NCBI GenBank assembly: GCA_030704615.1
Contig: CM060732.1
Coordinates: 3,906,001 to 3,970,000, forward strand
Direction: 5' to 3'
Source: Takakia lepidozioides
Lineage: Eukaryota; Streptophyta; Takakiopsida; Takakiales; Takakiaceae
Length of the DNA stretch: 64,000 bases
A program made the translations under genes and the position numbers. The notes below the pieces were generated by a model. It did no database searches. It saw nothing but the letters and a program-made list of their open reading frames with translations, and was not told where the DNA came from. Positions 22,106 to 33,284 of this stretch are shown here, piece after piece; position 1 is the first letter of the stretch, and each line of letters starts with the position of its first letter.

Positions 22106-22587
22106 GAAGACTAGAATGCAAATGGCCACTCAGCAGATCTCTCAGCTCATTGACCAGACCACCAATATCGAACCCAACAACCCCAATGAAATGGCCAACA
22201 TGGCATCCACTCATTTTAGGAAACTCTTCCAGAGTGATAGCCTTGGAATGACCACAAACCCCCTTCAGGAATCTTGTTTGCAGCACACACCTACCATCCT
22301 TAGCCCGCAACAGGCCTCTGTCCTCGAAGGAGAGTCCACGGACATGGAATTGGAAGAGGCTCTCTCTAAGTTGCACAATCACAAATCCCCCGGTATTGAT
22401 GGCATATCAGTGAATTCTACAAGGCACTTTGGCCAGAGATTTCACATGACCTTACCTCCATGGCCAACCATCTCTTTCTAATGGGTCAAATGCCTCCCTC
22501 GATGTCGTAGGGGGTCATAACTCTAATATTCAAAAATTGGAACTTCGAATCTTCATGTGTTTTTAGCAGGCTTGAAATAGCAGCTTC

Positions 22588-23079
22588 AAACAGTGTGCGG
22601 TACCGCACACTGTTTCAGCCCCTTTGTATTTTATTCACCCAACTCTGTCTATCAGGCTTCAATCAACCTGTAAGCAATGAAGAGTCACTTTGGGGTACAG
22701 TTTTTTAAACCCCTGTGAAGTGTTCTTTTTTTGTTTGGAATGAACCCATTCAGTTGTCTCTCTTGCTTCAAACAGAGACAAATGAAAGCAAGAAACAATG
22801 TGCGGCACCGCACACTGTTTCTTGCCCCTCTCTTCATTTGGGGGTTGAGAAATGTGAACCATGCCCTGTTCCTCAAATTTCCATGAAGGTGAAATGGCAG
22901 CACGGAACAGTGTGCGGTGCCGCACATTGTTTGTGCCCCTGTACTATGATATGTTTTGATGTAATAGGAAGCCAACTTGAAACTTTTTGAAACTTTGAAC
23001 CACATTTGAAACTTTGTGAATAGATGGAAAAAGGTATGAGTTCCAAGCTCTGTACAGTGTTCGGCACCGCACATTGTTT
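22588..23079. repeat. GTGCGGTGCCGCAC palindrome array
   Basis: Four palindromes at 22588-22615, about 22793-22821, 22906-22931 and 23053-23079. The first is a perfect 28-bp palindrome (AAACAGTGTGCGGT plus its complement); the others differ at one to three positions. Each is followed within 3 bp by GCCCC. Intervals are 110-205 bp and not otherwise repeated. The family is unrelated in sequence to the TAGTC palindromes but equally local. Confidence 0.9.
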
Positions 23080-23120
23080 CTGGCCCCCTCTTATGTCAGT
23101 TTGAATGTGCATCCCTGCAG

Positions 23121-25796
23121 GAGAAAATGCAAAGGGTGGAGGATGAGAACCCTTCAGTGCAGGAAAAGGAGATCATTGGTGATGTGGACGATGAGTTCTA
23201 TGAAAGCAAAGCCGCGAAGATGCTGGGGGGGTCAGAAGGTAAATTCGCAGCTTGTGGTGCAAAGTATGCTTGCCCCGGATGGGAGGTTGAAGATTCCCCT
23301 GTGTTGGTTTCCATGCCCGTCGTTCATCCACCCCTCATCAAGGACATCCAGAAGCTGGAGGCGGAGTTTGTTCATGGGTATTTGGATGGATCTGCAGTTT
23401 TTTACGTTTCTACTAGGGATTCCAGAGGCAAGGAGCTCCTGGTGGATGAGTGAATCGTGAACTCTTGGGATCCCATTTCCTTTGAACTTCTTCTCTGCAG
23501 GAAACCTTCGACGCAAGCATTCTCAGGGAAGATGTTTCACGTATGGGATGGCAACCACCGGTTGCTTGCATGGATGGCTGTCATTGGGAGGCTGCACTCA
23601 TAGGAGGAAGAGTGGCATTACTGTGTTCGAACAATGGTGTTGGATTGTGACGGGAACATTATGGGGCTTCTGACGACAATGAATGATGTGAATAGGTTGG
23701 TTTCTCATTCTACATGTTCCGGTTGTGGTTCCGTGGTTCTTTGCTTCCAATCCTCTGTTGTCGGTTCTTGAATTTCATTCTGACTTTCACACATCAATCT
23801 GCAGAGGGACGGAGACATCCCATGTGAAAACGAGTCTAGTTCATACTCTGTACATGATACAGAGGATCGGTCAGATACCATTGAGCAACTTCAAGACCAT
23901 CCTTTCAGCAGAGACGTACAAGAAGTGCGAGAGCTCCAAGACTTCATAAACATGGTACTCGTTGACCCGTGAGGCTTTCATGGAGTATATGTACGCGGTG
24001 AGATACGTCTTCCATCATTTGGCCTTTGGGTATTCCTGCTTCGAGATCTTTGTTTCTGTTTGTTTCCCTTGCACTTGTGTTAATGCATCTGTTGTGTATT
24101 CTCTTGCAGCAAGACATTGCGGATGCAGGACAGCGCGGCAAACTGGAATACTACAGCTCTACCCCTGAAGAGTGAAGGACAACAAAGGGGGTTGAGAGTC
24201 ACATCAAGCAAGAGATGACCACCACAAGAAAAAATATTATGAGTGCTTTTATGAAGCAGTTGAGAATTGCCGACCCATCCTTCGGACCACAGTTCCTTCA
24301 AGAGGTGAAAAACCATTTCAACAAGCCAGGAAAGCCCAAGATGGCCCAGGAGAAGTTGCACATGTTGTCTATCGCCGTTGTGTCTTTAGAACAGAAAGTG
24401 AAGTGGCTACAAATATAGAACTCCGATCCCACTGTTAGGGACACCCACATGTTCCCCAGGCCGGAGAAAGAGAAGAAGACCCAGCGTGTCATTCCAGTCA
24501 GTGACAATATGATGGACACATGGCTTCACAAGGCCATTTACTGGAGCCAGGTATGATGTCCTTTGCTGTGTCACTTTCTTTTCGCTTTTCTGTGGTTCTC
24601 TTTCCATGTTCCATGGGCTGTGATTGTTTTCTGGTTCATTCTTGCATTGGAATTGTTTTGCAGTTGGAGGAAAGGGCCCAGTTTGTTCTACATACGCAAC
24701 TGGCTGACTATGGCATCACCATGACAACACCGAGGTCTCATTCCAAGCATACATGCGGAAATGGAGAGCCACGATGTGGCAATCTTGTTTCTTCAGGGAG
24801 TTCAACAAAGAGGGTGGCATCAGTCGAACAAATGAGCTTGACCAGCAAGAGAAAGGAGAGGAAGCCTGGAAACGATGCCTTTACATGTGCAAAATTGACT
24901 ATGCTTATTTGTTTTGCAAAGACACACTCTCCTCCATCCAACCTGATTTGTGCTGGCTCATATGAGTGTGCGGTGCCACACACTTATTTGTTCTGTCCGT
25001 GTGTAGTAACACCGGTGTGCACACCCTGGGCCTTTCAGGCTATTTTGTGTGCGGTGATTACAGTGTGTGGTGCCGCATACTCTTTTTGGGGGTCTCAGTG
25101 ACGTGGTAGAAAAGCTAGGAGACAATAGTTGCATTGCATAATGAGGCTGTCTCTATGCGTGCAGGTATATAAAGTATGTTCTCATGGTTGAGAACTGCTT
25201 GGACAAACATCCTGATTTCGTGGACCTGTGGCTTGTTCCTGTTGGCAACCAGACCATGTTCACTACAAGGATCTTGCAGGACTGGGGCCCAGACCATTTC
25301 TACATGTGGTTGGTATTTGGATTGCCCTGTTTCTGAGACCCCAGCGCAGGAGGTGTCTTTGAGGAGAGAGAATGAGCATGTAGCAGCCACTGCCGCAGCT
25401 GCCGACCTCGAGATTCATGATAGAAATTTGAGGACACTTGCAGAGAAGGAGCCTCCCGCTCAGGATACCCCGGGTAAAGGTAGAAAGGGAAAGGGAAAGG
25501 ATGTTGCTGTTGGTGGGGGGAAAGGAAGGGGTAAGGGGAAGGAAGCGCAGGGGCAGGTAGGTGGGCAGGGAAGTGTTGCAGAACAGCCCCATCCACGGAT
25601 AGAGCTCAATATGGTGGAAGAGCGAGAGGTCATGTGGTGGGGTGTGGCAAGGAGGTACAACGAAGCGGGGCTCCTAGCCAACAACAACAACCATTCCAAT
25701 GTGCTCAAGGCAACAAAGGGGCTCAGACGAAGCCCAGGGAAGGTCAGAGAGGATCTCAAATGCAGAGGTATCACAACGCCAAATCCATGGTTTTAA
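23121..25796 (+). pseudogene. ParB/sulfiredoxin-like domain gene, copy B
   Basis: Better preserved than copy A at the N-terminus. Exon 23121-23449 encodes an acidic head and VLVSMPVVHPPLIKD (strand), IQKLEAEFVHGYLDG (helix), AVFYVS. After a 51-bp intron, exon 23501-23700 gives FHVWDGNHRLLAWMAVI and WHYCV, with one TAG at about 23578. Further exons are 23805-23997, 24110-24550 (DPSFGPQFLQEV; TAG in place of a Trp), 24664-24850 (frameshift) and 25165-25796 (YIKYVLMVENCLDKHPDF, then a Gly/Lys-rich linker). Exon order, the intron before LEER/QKEE and the phase-1 intron before YIKY match copy A. There is no methyltransferase-like tail. Confidence 0.55.
24964..25085. repeat. Further GTGCGG palindromes
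   Basis: GAGTGTGCGGTGCCACACAC at 24964 and CAGTGTGTGGTGCCGCATAC at about 25060 are degenerate members of the array at 22588. They lie inside the last intron region of copy B. Confidence 0.7.
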
Positions 25797-25814
25797 TAAC
25801 TCTTTTTGTTTAAG

Positions 25815-25882
25815 AGTCATGAATTTCATGACTAAACCATGATTCAAGGTCTTTGGGAATCAAAAGGGTCATGTATATGACC
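25815..25882. repeat. GTCATG/CATGAC palindromes
   Basis: AGTCATGAATTTCATGACT (25815-25833) and GGTCATGTATATGACC (25867-25882), with a half-site GTCATG near 25932. They form a third local palindrome motif just downstream of copy B. Confidence 0.7.
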
Positions 25883-25889
25883 AAACGTT

Positions 25890-27090
25890 CAGTTGGAATA
25901 CTGGTCGACATCGTTTGACTGGAATAGAGTCATGTTCGTGGTCTCACATTATACGACAGTAAAGACCTCTGTTGTGCATCATACTTTCTCACTGTGGATG
26001 TGAATAGCAATTGCGGTGTCTTTATTGAAAATTGTTGGGATTTCTTGAGTCTGTAAGAAATGGAGTTCAAGTGTTCTTCATATTGTGGGTATAGCTTCAG
26101 GGACAGTTAATTGAATAACGTTGCTGCAATATATAGCTCCCATGCTTGAAGAACCGAATACTTCGTGCCCACAGTGCAATTACGGCGCCGCAATAAGCCC
26201 GTTTGACGCTGGTGGTGACAAAAAAAATTTGAACACTTCTACTATGTAACAGGCCAATGTCAAAGTGTAACTGCACGCAAATGGTGTAAATGCTGCATAC
26301 TTTTGCTGCAAATAGAGTAGTTGCAGGGTAAGGCGAACCAAAATCGGCAGATGCTACCTTCCATGGAAGTTCATTAATCCTATTAATTAAGCTCAACTTA
26401 CAGTCTCTTTGGCATGAAAGATCTTAGTCGAAAAGACTGAAGTTGTTTAAGCAACTGGTAGTCAAGGCAAACAAGAACTATCCTGAGATGATACACATTC
26501 TCACCATCTCACGTTCTCTCATAATGCACATTCTTTCCATCTCACGTTCACTCTACACAGAGATACTTCGAATAGCATGGCTTTACTTCAACGTTCGTCA
26601 TCTCATCACAGAAGTACACATTGAATCACTCTTAGTCCCTGAATACACACTGATCACTGATACTCATATTTCTCCCCCTCTAAGTTGCGTGCGGCCTTTT
26701 TATACTATGCTCGAAAGAGCCGTTACAGTCTGCGGTCGTTAATGACCGTTTGCCTAACTGCCTACGCAACCTAAAAGGTTTGCTAAAAAAGTGGCTCGTT
26801 GCAGTGGTCGTAAGCCATAGTGGTAAATGGTCCACTACTCCCTCTATTGGTTAAAGCCGATGCTAACGTGGCCGTGTGATATCGTGGTTCACGGCCCACG
26901 GTCAAATGGCGGAACAAGGGTACATTACCACAGGAGCATTAATAAATACTGCGTACTTAGCCTCTTCTACCCGTGACCAGGTAGTGTACACCAATCACTA
27001 CCCGGTATGTCCCGTTGTGACCCTCGCTGTCTGGCCCTCGTAGTATAGCCGTTATCTTTTATCCCCGCCCCCCCTCTTTTGAAATTGTGT
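25890..27090. other. No gene; possible LTR-like sequence
   Basis: No coding frame is supported. Repeated CACATTCT..CCATCTCACGTTC units lie at 26500-26560, and a C-rich stretch plus hairpin AAATTGTG-TCCG-CACAATTT lies at about 27079-27098. Given the minus-strand gag-like relic next to it, part of this may be the 3' LTR of that element, but no LTR pair was found. Confidence 0.35.
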
Positions 27091-27103
27091 CCGCACAATT
27101 TCG

Positions 27104-28760
27104 TCAGTTCCTGTGCTTGCTGTATCTCTTGGGGATGTAGGGTGGTGGCATGCCTGTCTGCAGGGTAGGAAGTGCGTCCCAGGATTGTCGTGGTGGTAGT
27201 TTTTTGTTCCTGCTGTCGTCACTGTCTGGTTGCTCCTCTAGTTCATGAGTGGGCCAGCTTTCGTCATCAGGGTGTTCTGCTACTCCGTCCCCACGTACCA
27301 TGTCGATTTTGGTGGTCAAGGTTTCTCGGTAGGTTTGCAGCTCCTCCTTGGTCCAGGGTATAATGTGTTTAGTCGCCCTGTTACCCATTAACCAGTTAAC
27401 AGCTTGGATCCCTGTCTCTCTGAAAGGGTGGTCTCTGTCCAAGACTAATGGTAAAAAATGGTCTTTCGCCTGGCGCCATGCTTAAGCATAGAGTGGTCTA
27501 TTCATATATGTTGAAGTTCCTGCGACTCTCTCTGGTGGCTGGAATTTGGGTAATTCCCAATGAGTATCTTTTTCAATACTCTCATAGCACTGCCAGCTTC
27601 CCCTCATTGTCACGAACATCCGGTACAAGTAATTGCCAATATAGAAACTTGGGCAGCCCATCACAATGTCTACTGTCGGGGTAGGATTAATCTTCAATTG
27701 CCCCACTGCCCACATGTAAGCTACCAGCTCTTTGTATTCCAGGGGAGCCTGGTGCCAGAATTCAACTAATTTTGCCCCTGTCCATGTCTCTTCCCTAGCC
27801 AGTGGCCTCATCCTGTATCTCAGAGGTATAAGAGTTTGATTGAGCAGATGCAATTGACCCAATGATCTGCAGGGGGTTAAGGTTTTGAAGACCTTCTCCA
27901 GTATTTCTGGGATTTGGTGGGCTGGGACTACCATCATTTTAAAGTATTCCTCCAAATACTTTAGCCACTCCCCATCCTGCTTGCATGGCATGATTTGGAA
28001 ATCATCCACTGCTACCGAAGTTGATGCTACCAGTACACTTGGTAGTGTTATGGGGTTTACCTCTTGAGTAGATGGCCCTGCTGTGGCCTGTACCAGTGTC
28101 TGTTGACTTGGTGGTGTTTGTGCTGGTGTTGTTGTTGTTGATTGTATCGGTGCTTCTCATTCATGGTCTTGCTCATCTTGATCATCTTCGTCCATGAGCT
28201 CCTCTTGTTCTGGAATTGGTGGCAGGAATTCCTCATGAATGTCTGTCACCAACTTTGCCAATTGACATTTCATCTGCCTCACCATTGCCCTGTTGAGTTT
28301 CTTCATCTCCAGTTCACTCCCTTCATTTAACCAGGCTCTGGCCAATGCTGCGTATGCTGCGTCCAGCCCAGCTTGCAGTGTCAGCTTTTCCAGCTGTTGT
28401 TTCTATTCTTGTTCATTGCCCATGGCAATGTCTCTTTCTGTGGTGACTGTAAACAGCCTGCTTTCAGCACTTTCTCTTTCCCACAGCAGTGCAGTGTTGC
28501 ATGTGAGCCACTTGTTTCCCTGGTCTTTGGCAGTCTTCAGCTGCCCCTTGAGTGTCTCCACCTGTTGCTTAAGCGTCTGCACCTGTCATGTGAGTGTTTC
28601 CTCCTCTGTCTCTATTTTCCAAGATCGTTCTCGCTTTGCATTGAGGTCGGCTTGGACATGGCGTGTTTCGTCTCTCTGTCTTTCCCACTTCTGCTCCCAC
28701 TCATCTCTACGTTTGTGTCAAAGTGTTTTATTGGCGAAGTAAGGTTGTCTTTTGATCTTC
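27104..28760 (-). pseudogene. Coiled-coil gag-like protein relic
   Basis: Minus-strand frames run in one line: a Glu/Gln/Lys-rich coiled coil (28760-28350), ARAWLNEGSELEMKKLNRAM, an acidic EQEELMDEDDQDEQ stretch, a Thr/Pro/Gln linker, then a folded part (DFQIMPCKQDGEWLKYLEEYF, WTGAKLVEFWHQAP, YIGNYLYRMFVTM) and a charged tail to 27104. Stops occur near 28158 (TGA) and 27480 (TAA). No zinc knuckle or protease is seen. A TTGGCGACCGC motif upstream (minus, about 28820) resembles retroelement primer-binding regions. I infer a retrotransposon gag, but the family is not recognised. Confidence 0.4.
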
Positions 28761-28879
28761 TAACGCTGCAATTGTAACCTCATGGTTACATACTGTTCTT
28801 GCGGTCGCCAATTCCCTCTGGTGTTTCTCTTTGAAGCATTGGGTCAAGTGACAGTTTGTATGGACAGGGCCAAGGATTA

Positions 28880-29120
28880 CATTAGTCCGGAGAACCTGAG
28901 CATGATCTTAATTCAGCATAGGAATTAGTGTGATAAGTTGAGTTGGGTGTTTCCTAGAACAAATCTAGGCGGTCATTATTAGTTGCAATGCAAGAAAGTA
29001 TGCATGATTTGTGCAGAGGCAGTGATAGCTGAAGGAGTAGGGATAGAATTTGAGTCCAGATTCATCCAAGAGGGCCGGATTTCAAGCTCAAGATTACCTA
29101 TGATTCTCTATGGATGGATG
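28880..29120. other. No gene recognised
   Basis: Short intergenic stretch between the gag-like relic and a PPR leader; no motif seen. Confidence 0.4.
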
Positions 29121-29129
29121 GGTACAAGA

Positions 29130-29335
29130 AACCTGCATGGGTAGATGGTTAACTGGAAGCCGCAGCGGCACAATTGATAAAATCAGGCACCTCAACCATG
29201 ACCACAACTTCTGGAAGAGGATCAAGAGAGGGAGTCCATAATGCCTCTTCTGCCACTTTTGGGCATGTGAAGATGCTTTGTGAGGTAGGCATACTGACAG
29301 AGGCTCTACAGACTTTAAAATCAGATAGCGGTCCA
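29130..29335 (+). pseudogene. PPR N-terminal leader fragment
   Basis: Encodes IKSGTSTMTTTSGRGSREGV and LTEALQTLKS, matching the leader of the PPR frame at 15127 (GTSSMATTF..GSREGV, LAEALQTI). It is cut at about 29335 by unrelated sequence. Confidence 0.7.
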
Positions 29336-29799
29336 CTAGCCAGCAGACTTCTGTAGCAAAGTCTTGCTTGGCTGGCGTGAGCAGGTTAGGTGGTGGGTTT
29401 GAGGTAGAGAATCTGTGCCATAACCAGGTGAGTCTGTCATTTGGGATGAGTCCGATATAGCGGCCATGAAAGGCATTGTCGCGGCCCTTTGCCTTGAGGG
29501 CGGGAGGTCGGGACACAAGAGGGGCTGCCCCTGTGGTGGGGGCAGTGGCAACAGTAGGTATGGGGGCTGAAGCACCCTTGAGTGCCCAAGGCACTCAAGG
29601 AGGTGGAGGCGCTCACTAGGTGGAGCCCCGCACGCCCGGTTGCAGTGGGGGTGGCTCCACGAGGGGTGCTGGTAGCTTTTCTTAGTTAGTGTCGAGTGGC
29701 TTTTACTCACCCATCCCTTAGCTATCCGAGGTGGAAACTCCAAGATAGAAGAGTTGGAAATCTCTAGGTACTCAGCCCGCTCAGAACAATCAGTCATGA

Positions 29800-30498
29800 C
29801 CTACAACTAGTGTATCATGGGGGTGCTTCCTATTTGTAGTCCTTCTCGCATTCATGTTAGCAAGTTACCTTACTGTCTATGATTAAGTATAAATTGCTTC
29901 TGCAATCTACCATGTTCCATCTACTCAAGCGATGGCCTTCGACTATTCGAGCCATCCTGCCTCTTGTTATGGGCTTGAACCTTTTCTAGTGGTCTTAGTG
30001 GGGGTGGCATAGGACTCACCATGGGCTGAGACTTTGTGGTGGGAAGTCGTGGGGAGTCTTGGGACTCATCACGGTCTATTGGGGCCGTGGTGGGTGGGCC
30101 AAGACTCACCGGGAATCAAGGGTCTTCGTGGTGGTTCACCATAAAAAGACTGGGCTACTTGTGAAACCCCCGCGGACGCCTACAGAAGTATATATAAGGA
30201 GTAGTAACCCCAAGAACGGTGCAAACCCGTTGGTGACCAAATACTAGTGAGTAAGCGTGCGAGCTGAAAAGCGACCAAGGTGTGGGGAGCTGTTCCGGAC
30301 TACCAACAACCAAGGGGAATTTCCACTAGGCCCAAAGTGTGTGAGGGTCTCGTGGAGGAGCAAAGGGGGACCGTTATGTCCCGGTGAGCAGCCAAAGCTC
30401 CAAGTTGGCCCGGTGGCCAGTTTGGGAGTTAGGCGCGCGTATCAAAGCGAGTAACTATGACTTGAAGGGGAGTTTATCGAAGTGAGGTGAGCGACACT
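29800..30498 (+). mobile_element. Probable 5' LTR of a Ty3-type element
   Basis: The stretch ends just before TTGGTATCAGAGC (30499-30511), the standard primer-binding site complementary to initiator tRNA-Met, directly after a CA dinucleotide. A TATA-like AGTATATATAAGGAG lies at about 30187. The left LTR end could not be fixed, and no second LTR was found. Confidence 0.5.
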
Positions 30499-30551
30499 TG
30501 GTATCAGAGCTTAGAATTCAGTACGCGATCATCCTCGAGATCGGCCTCACC

Positions 30552-31500
30552 ATGGGGTCGGGCAAGACAAAGCGAAAGCGGAACGGCCCAAAAGAGATGA
30601 TCCCAGTGAGCCCGGTGGGGCCGACGTGTCACCGAAGCAGCAAATGGAAGAGACGATTTATGCTTCTGAAAGCGAGGCCGCTCAAGAGCGGGAGAAATTT
30701 GGGGAGTCGGAGCCCGAGGACTTCCCAAAGGCTCCGCTAGACCAACAGATGCCTCCCATGCTAGCAGCCTTTTGGGAAGGGTTATTGGCGCAGTTTGGCA
30801 AGACGCTAAAAGACGTGATGAGGGCGGCTAATGCCACTACCACTCAGGTAAAGTTTAAGGTGAAGCCTAATGAACCCGACACCTTCGAGGGCTTCCAAAA
30901 TCGGAAGACACTCAACACGTGGCTCTTGGAGCTGGAGTAGTACTTCCGGGCGGCCAAGTTGAGTGACGAGGATCAGGTGGAAGTGGCTCCCACCTATTTG
31001 AGGGGCTATACTCAACAATGGTGGCAGAAGCGCCTTCATGACCAAGGGCCAAACCCAGAAACCTTGAGCTGGAGTGGGTTCAAGGAACTTATGAAAAGAC
31101 AGTTTGTGCCCCTCAACGCGTCCTAGCTCGCCCGGGACAAGATGAGGAACTTGAAGCGAACGAATGACATTCGAGGATATGTTCAGGCTTTCAATGTACT
31201 GTTGTTCAAAATCGCGGATATGGCGGAACCAGAAATGGTCTTCAACTTTGTGGCGGGACTGGCCCCATGGGCCAGGCGGAAGTTGGAGGAGAGGCCACCA
31301 AAGACTTTGAATGAGGCAATTGAAAGGGCTGAATGTTTCTCGGATGTCCCTAGGGGCGAAAGACAGGGCCATACGGAGCTGAACCACAAACCAAGTGGGA
31401 GGGTGAATAAACCTGCTGACAGCAAAGGAGTGGGCCGTGGAGGAGCCACACGAGCCCCAGTTTTTGCTTTACGTGAGACAAGTGGAAGGAGAAGTCGATA
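30552..31500 (+). pseudogene. Ty3-type gag
   Basis: Starts at about 30552 (MGSGKTKRKRNG) and after a frame change reads a gag matrix/capsid: FKVKPNEPDTFEGFQNRK, FRAAKLSDEDQVEVAPTYL, WWQKRLHDQG, FKELMKRQF, then VAGLAPWARRKL. Two TAG stops stand where Gln is expected (about 30938 and 31124). The protein ends at 31500 before any zinc knuckle, protease or RT, and PPR-DYW sequence begins 15 bp later, so the element is truncated. Confidence 0.8.
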
Positions 31501-31515
31501 GGGAGCAATGGCAAT

Positions 31516-31990
31516 GTGGAGATCATTGAACGTGCGGCAACATCTATCCTCAAGTGGGATGAACATGATGTCGCGCCTTATGTGTTGCTATCAAACATCT
31601 ATGTTGCAGCTGGCAGGTGGGATGATACTGCAAAGGTGGGAAGAATGATGAAGGTCAAAGGGGTTAAAAAGGAGTCAGGTCGCTGCTACATTGAGGTTGG
31701 CAACAAGGTGCACATATTCGTTGTAAATGACAAGTTGCATCCCAGAATTAAGGAAATCCTTGCTGAGCTGAGAAGATTGTCTGGGCAGGTGAAGGAGGCG
31801 GGGTATGTGCCTGACACGCGCTTTGTATTGCATGATGTGGGGGAGGAAGAAAGGGAATTTTCTCTTTGCCACCACAGTGTGAAGCTGGCCATTGGTTCTG
31901 GGCTAGTCAACATGACCCCTAGGATGCCTCTCCGTCTCATCAAGTTCTTGTTGAGATTCTGGCCAGTTGTAGAACTAGCCATAGCATAGT
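31516..31990 (+). pseudogene. PPR E+/DYW fragment, copy 3
   Basis: A clean frame of about 157 codons: IERAATSILKWDEHD, YVLLSNIYVAAGRWDDT, ESGRCYIEVGNKVHIF, then HDVGEEEREFSLCHHSVKLA. At the deaminase active site the usual HSE reads HSV, so the catalytic Glu is lost. It stops at about 31988 before the CxxCH and DYW ends. It is the least damaged tail in the window. Confidence 0.8.
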
Positions 31991-32014
31991 GGCTGTGATT
32001 CTTTGCATCATCTT

Positions 32015-32190
32015 TATCTTTTGATAGAAGAGCCGCCTATTGAATACTGGGTGGGGGACACGAGGGAGGTCAAGGCATATTCAGATTGGGTGATAAATGG
32101 CGACTGTGACTGGCCACTCAAATGCAGCGTATGCCAAGACATTCTTGCAGATGGAGAGACAGCCACAACTCGTCTCGGGTGCCCATGTAA
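32015..32190 (+). pseudogene. Possible zinc-finger (ZFPL1-like) exon
   Basis: Reads VKAYSDWVINGDCDWPLKC, then SVCQDILADG and TRLGCPC, ending at a GTAAGT donor. The CxxC..GC pattern after SDW..DWP resembles the second zinc finger of ZFPL1, a Golgi membrane RING-like protein. No other exons could be assigned, so this is probably a stray fragment. Confidence 0.3.
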
Positions 32191-32259
32191 GTCAACAAGT
32201 GAAGTTTATCTCATGTTTCCTAGTGTTTTTCAGCAGCACACACTTACATTGCCATAGGT

Positions 32260-33090
32260 TTTGAGTTATTGTAGGCCACAGACAGATGTATGCATGAAAC
32301 TCTTGAGTGTTTCCAGTTTGTGACCTGCTACTAGGATAACAGTAATCTCCCCATAACAGTAATGTCCATGCATTTTTTCTTTAGGTGGATTACCACATAC
32401 TAGCCCGTGGACGGCTGCTGATGCTGTTCAAGTGCTGAGTAGCCAACTCCTCAGAGGTCGGGAAGCCCTTGAGAGCAGCCACAGAAAGGATTTGGGGGAC
32501 AGTAGACTGGCCATGATGAATCTTTTGTCAACATGATGGTCATGGAAACCTATCTTGTTCATGCTCGAAACACAAGTTATGTGGAGAAACGTCAGTATCA
32601 TGTGCTTCAGCTGTAGAACCTAAACTTGTGGACCTCGGCTTTTTGCAAGAAAATATGGCTCCCAGCTGGTTTAAAAGTGATTGGTCATTCAATCCAACAT
32701 CAACAATCACGGGTTGTGTGGGTAATTGCAGACATTGCAACATACAAGCTGTGTGGAATCTCATCTGCAAAGCTTTCTCCACATACTGCCTCTGCTGGCT
32801 AGACTATATACTTCACTACAGAAAGTTAGGTGTTGTGTGACATCTACAATAGTGTAGGACATCTTGGGAAGATAGTGGATACCAAAGGGGAGGGTCTTAG
32901 ATGAGAAGTAGGCGGCTCTTCCTCTCAGTCTACAAGGATAATTTTTCCCCGTAGTGAAGATTATGTATTGTAAACAGTTGCCAGCTTGCACCAATTGGTT
33001 TCCCCTGGGAACATCAATGGTAAAGACGAATTTTTAAAGAACTGAGGTAAAAGGCAGGACTTCATTTCTATGGGTTTACACTAGACATAG
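32260..33090. other. No gene recognised
   Basis: Mixed sequence without a convincing frame or repeat. An exon-like stretch at 32375-32500 follows a TTTAG acceptor but matches nothing known to me. Confidence 0.4.
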
Positions 33091-33284
33091 GATGGGAGTT
33101 GCATGCGCGCGTGAGAAGCTTGCCGATACGATCCCCGGAGCTAACCAGAGGGCCCCCGTGGGCCCGCTGTCAAATCCCCACCCCCGCTTCCCTCGTGTAT
33201 GCTTCATGCCCATCCGAGGGTCCCACGCTCCATGTTCCCGCCCCGCCACTCCCCTGCTCCCCGCTCCTCCGCTCCCCTGTTATT

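Larger units (their letters stand above)
18095..22570 (+). mobile_element. L1-like LINE with internal inversion
   Basis: Parts in order: 5' leader (18095-18778, plus); ORF1 N-terminal half starting at ATG 18779 (plus); an inverted block (about 19605-22105, minus) holding the ORF1 C-terminal region, the ORF2 endonuclease and the linker; then the start of reverse transcriptase (22116-22560, plus: EALSKLHNHKSPGIDGIS). The rest of RT and the 3' end are missing where copy B palindromes begin. Coding is broken by several frameshifts and stops. Confidence 0.8.

Noticed and set aside
28293-28777. Plus-strand Ser/Leu/Cys-rich membrane-like protein
   Set aside because: It is the antisense shadow of the Glu/Gln/Lys coiled coil on the minus strand.
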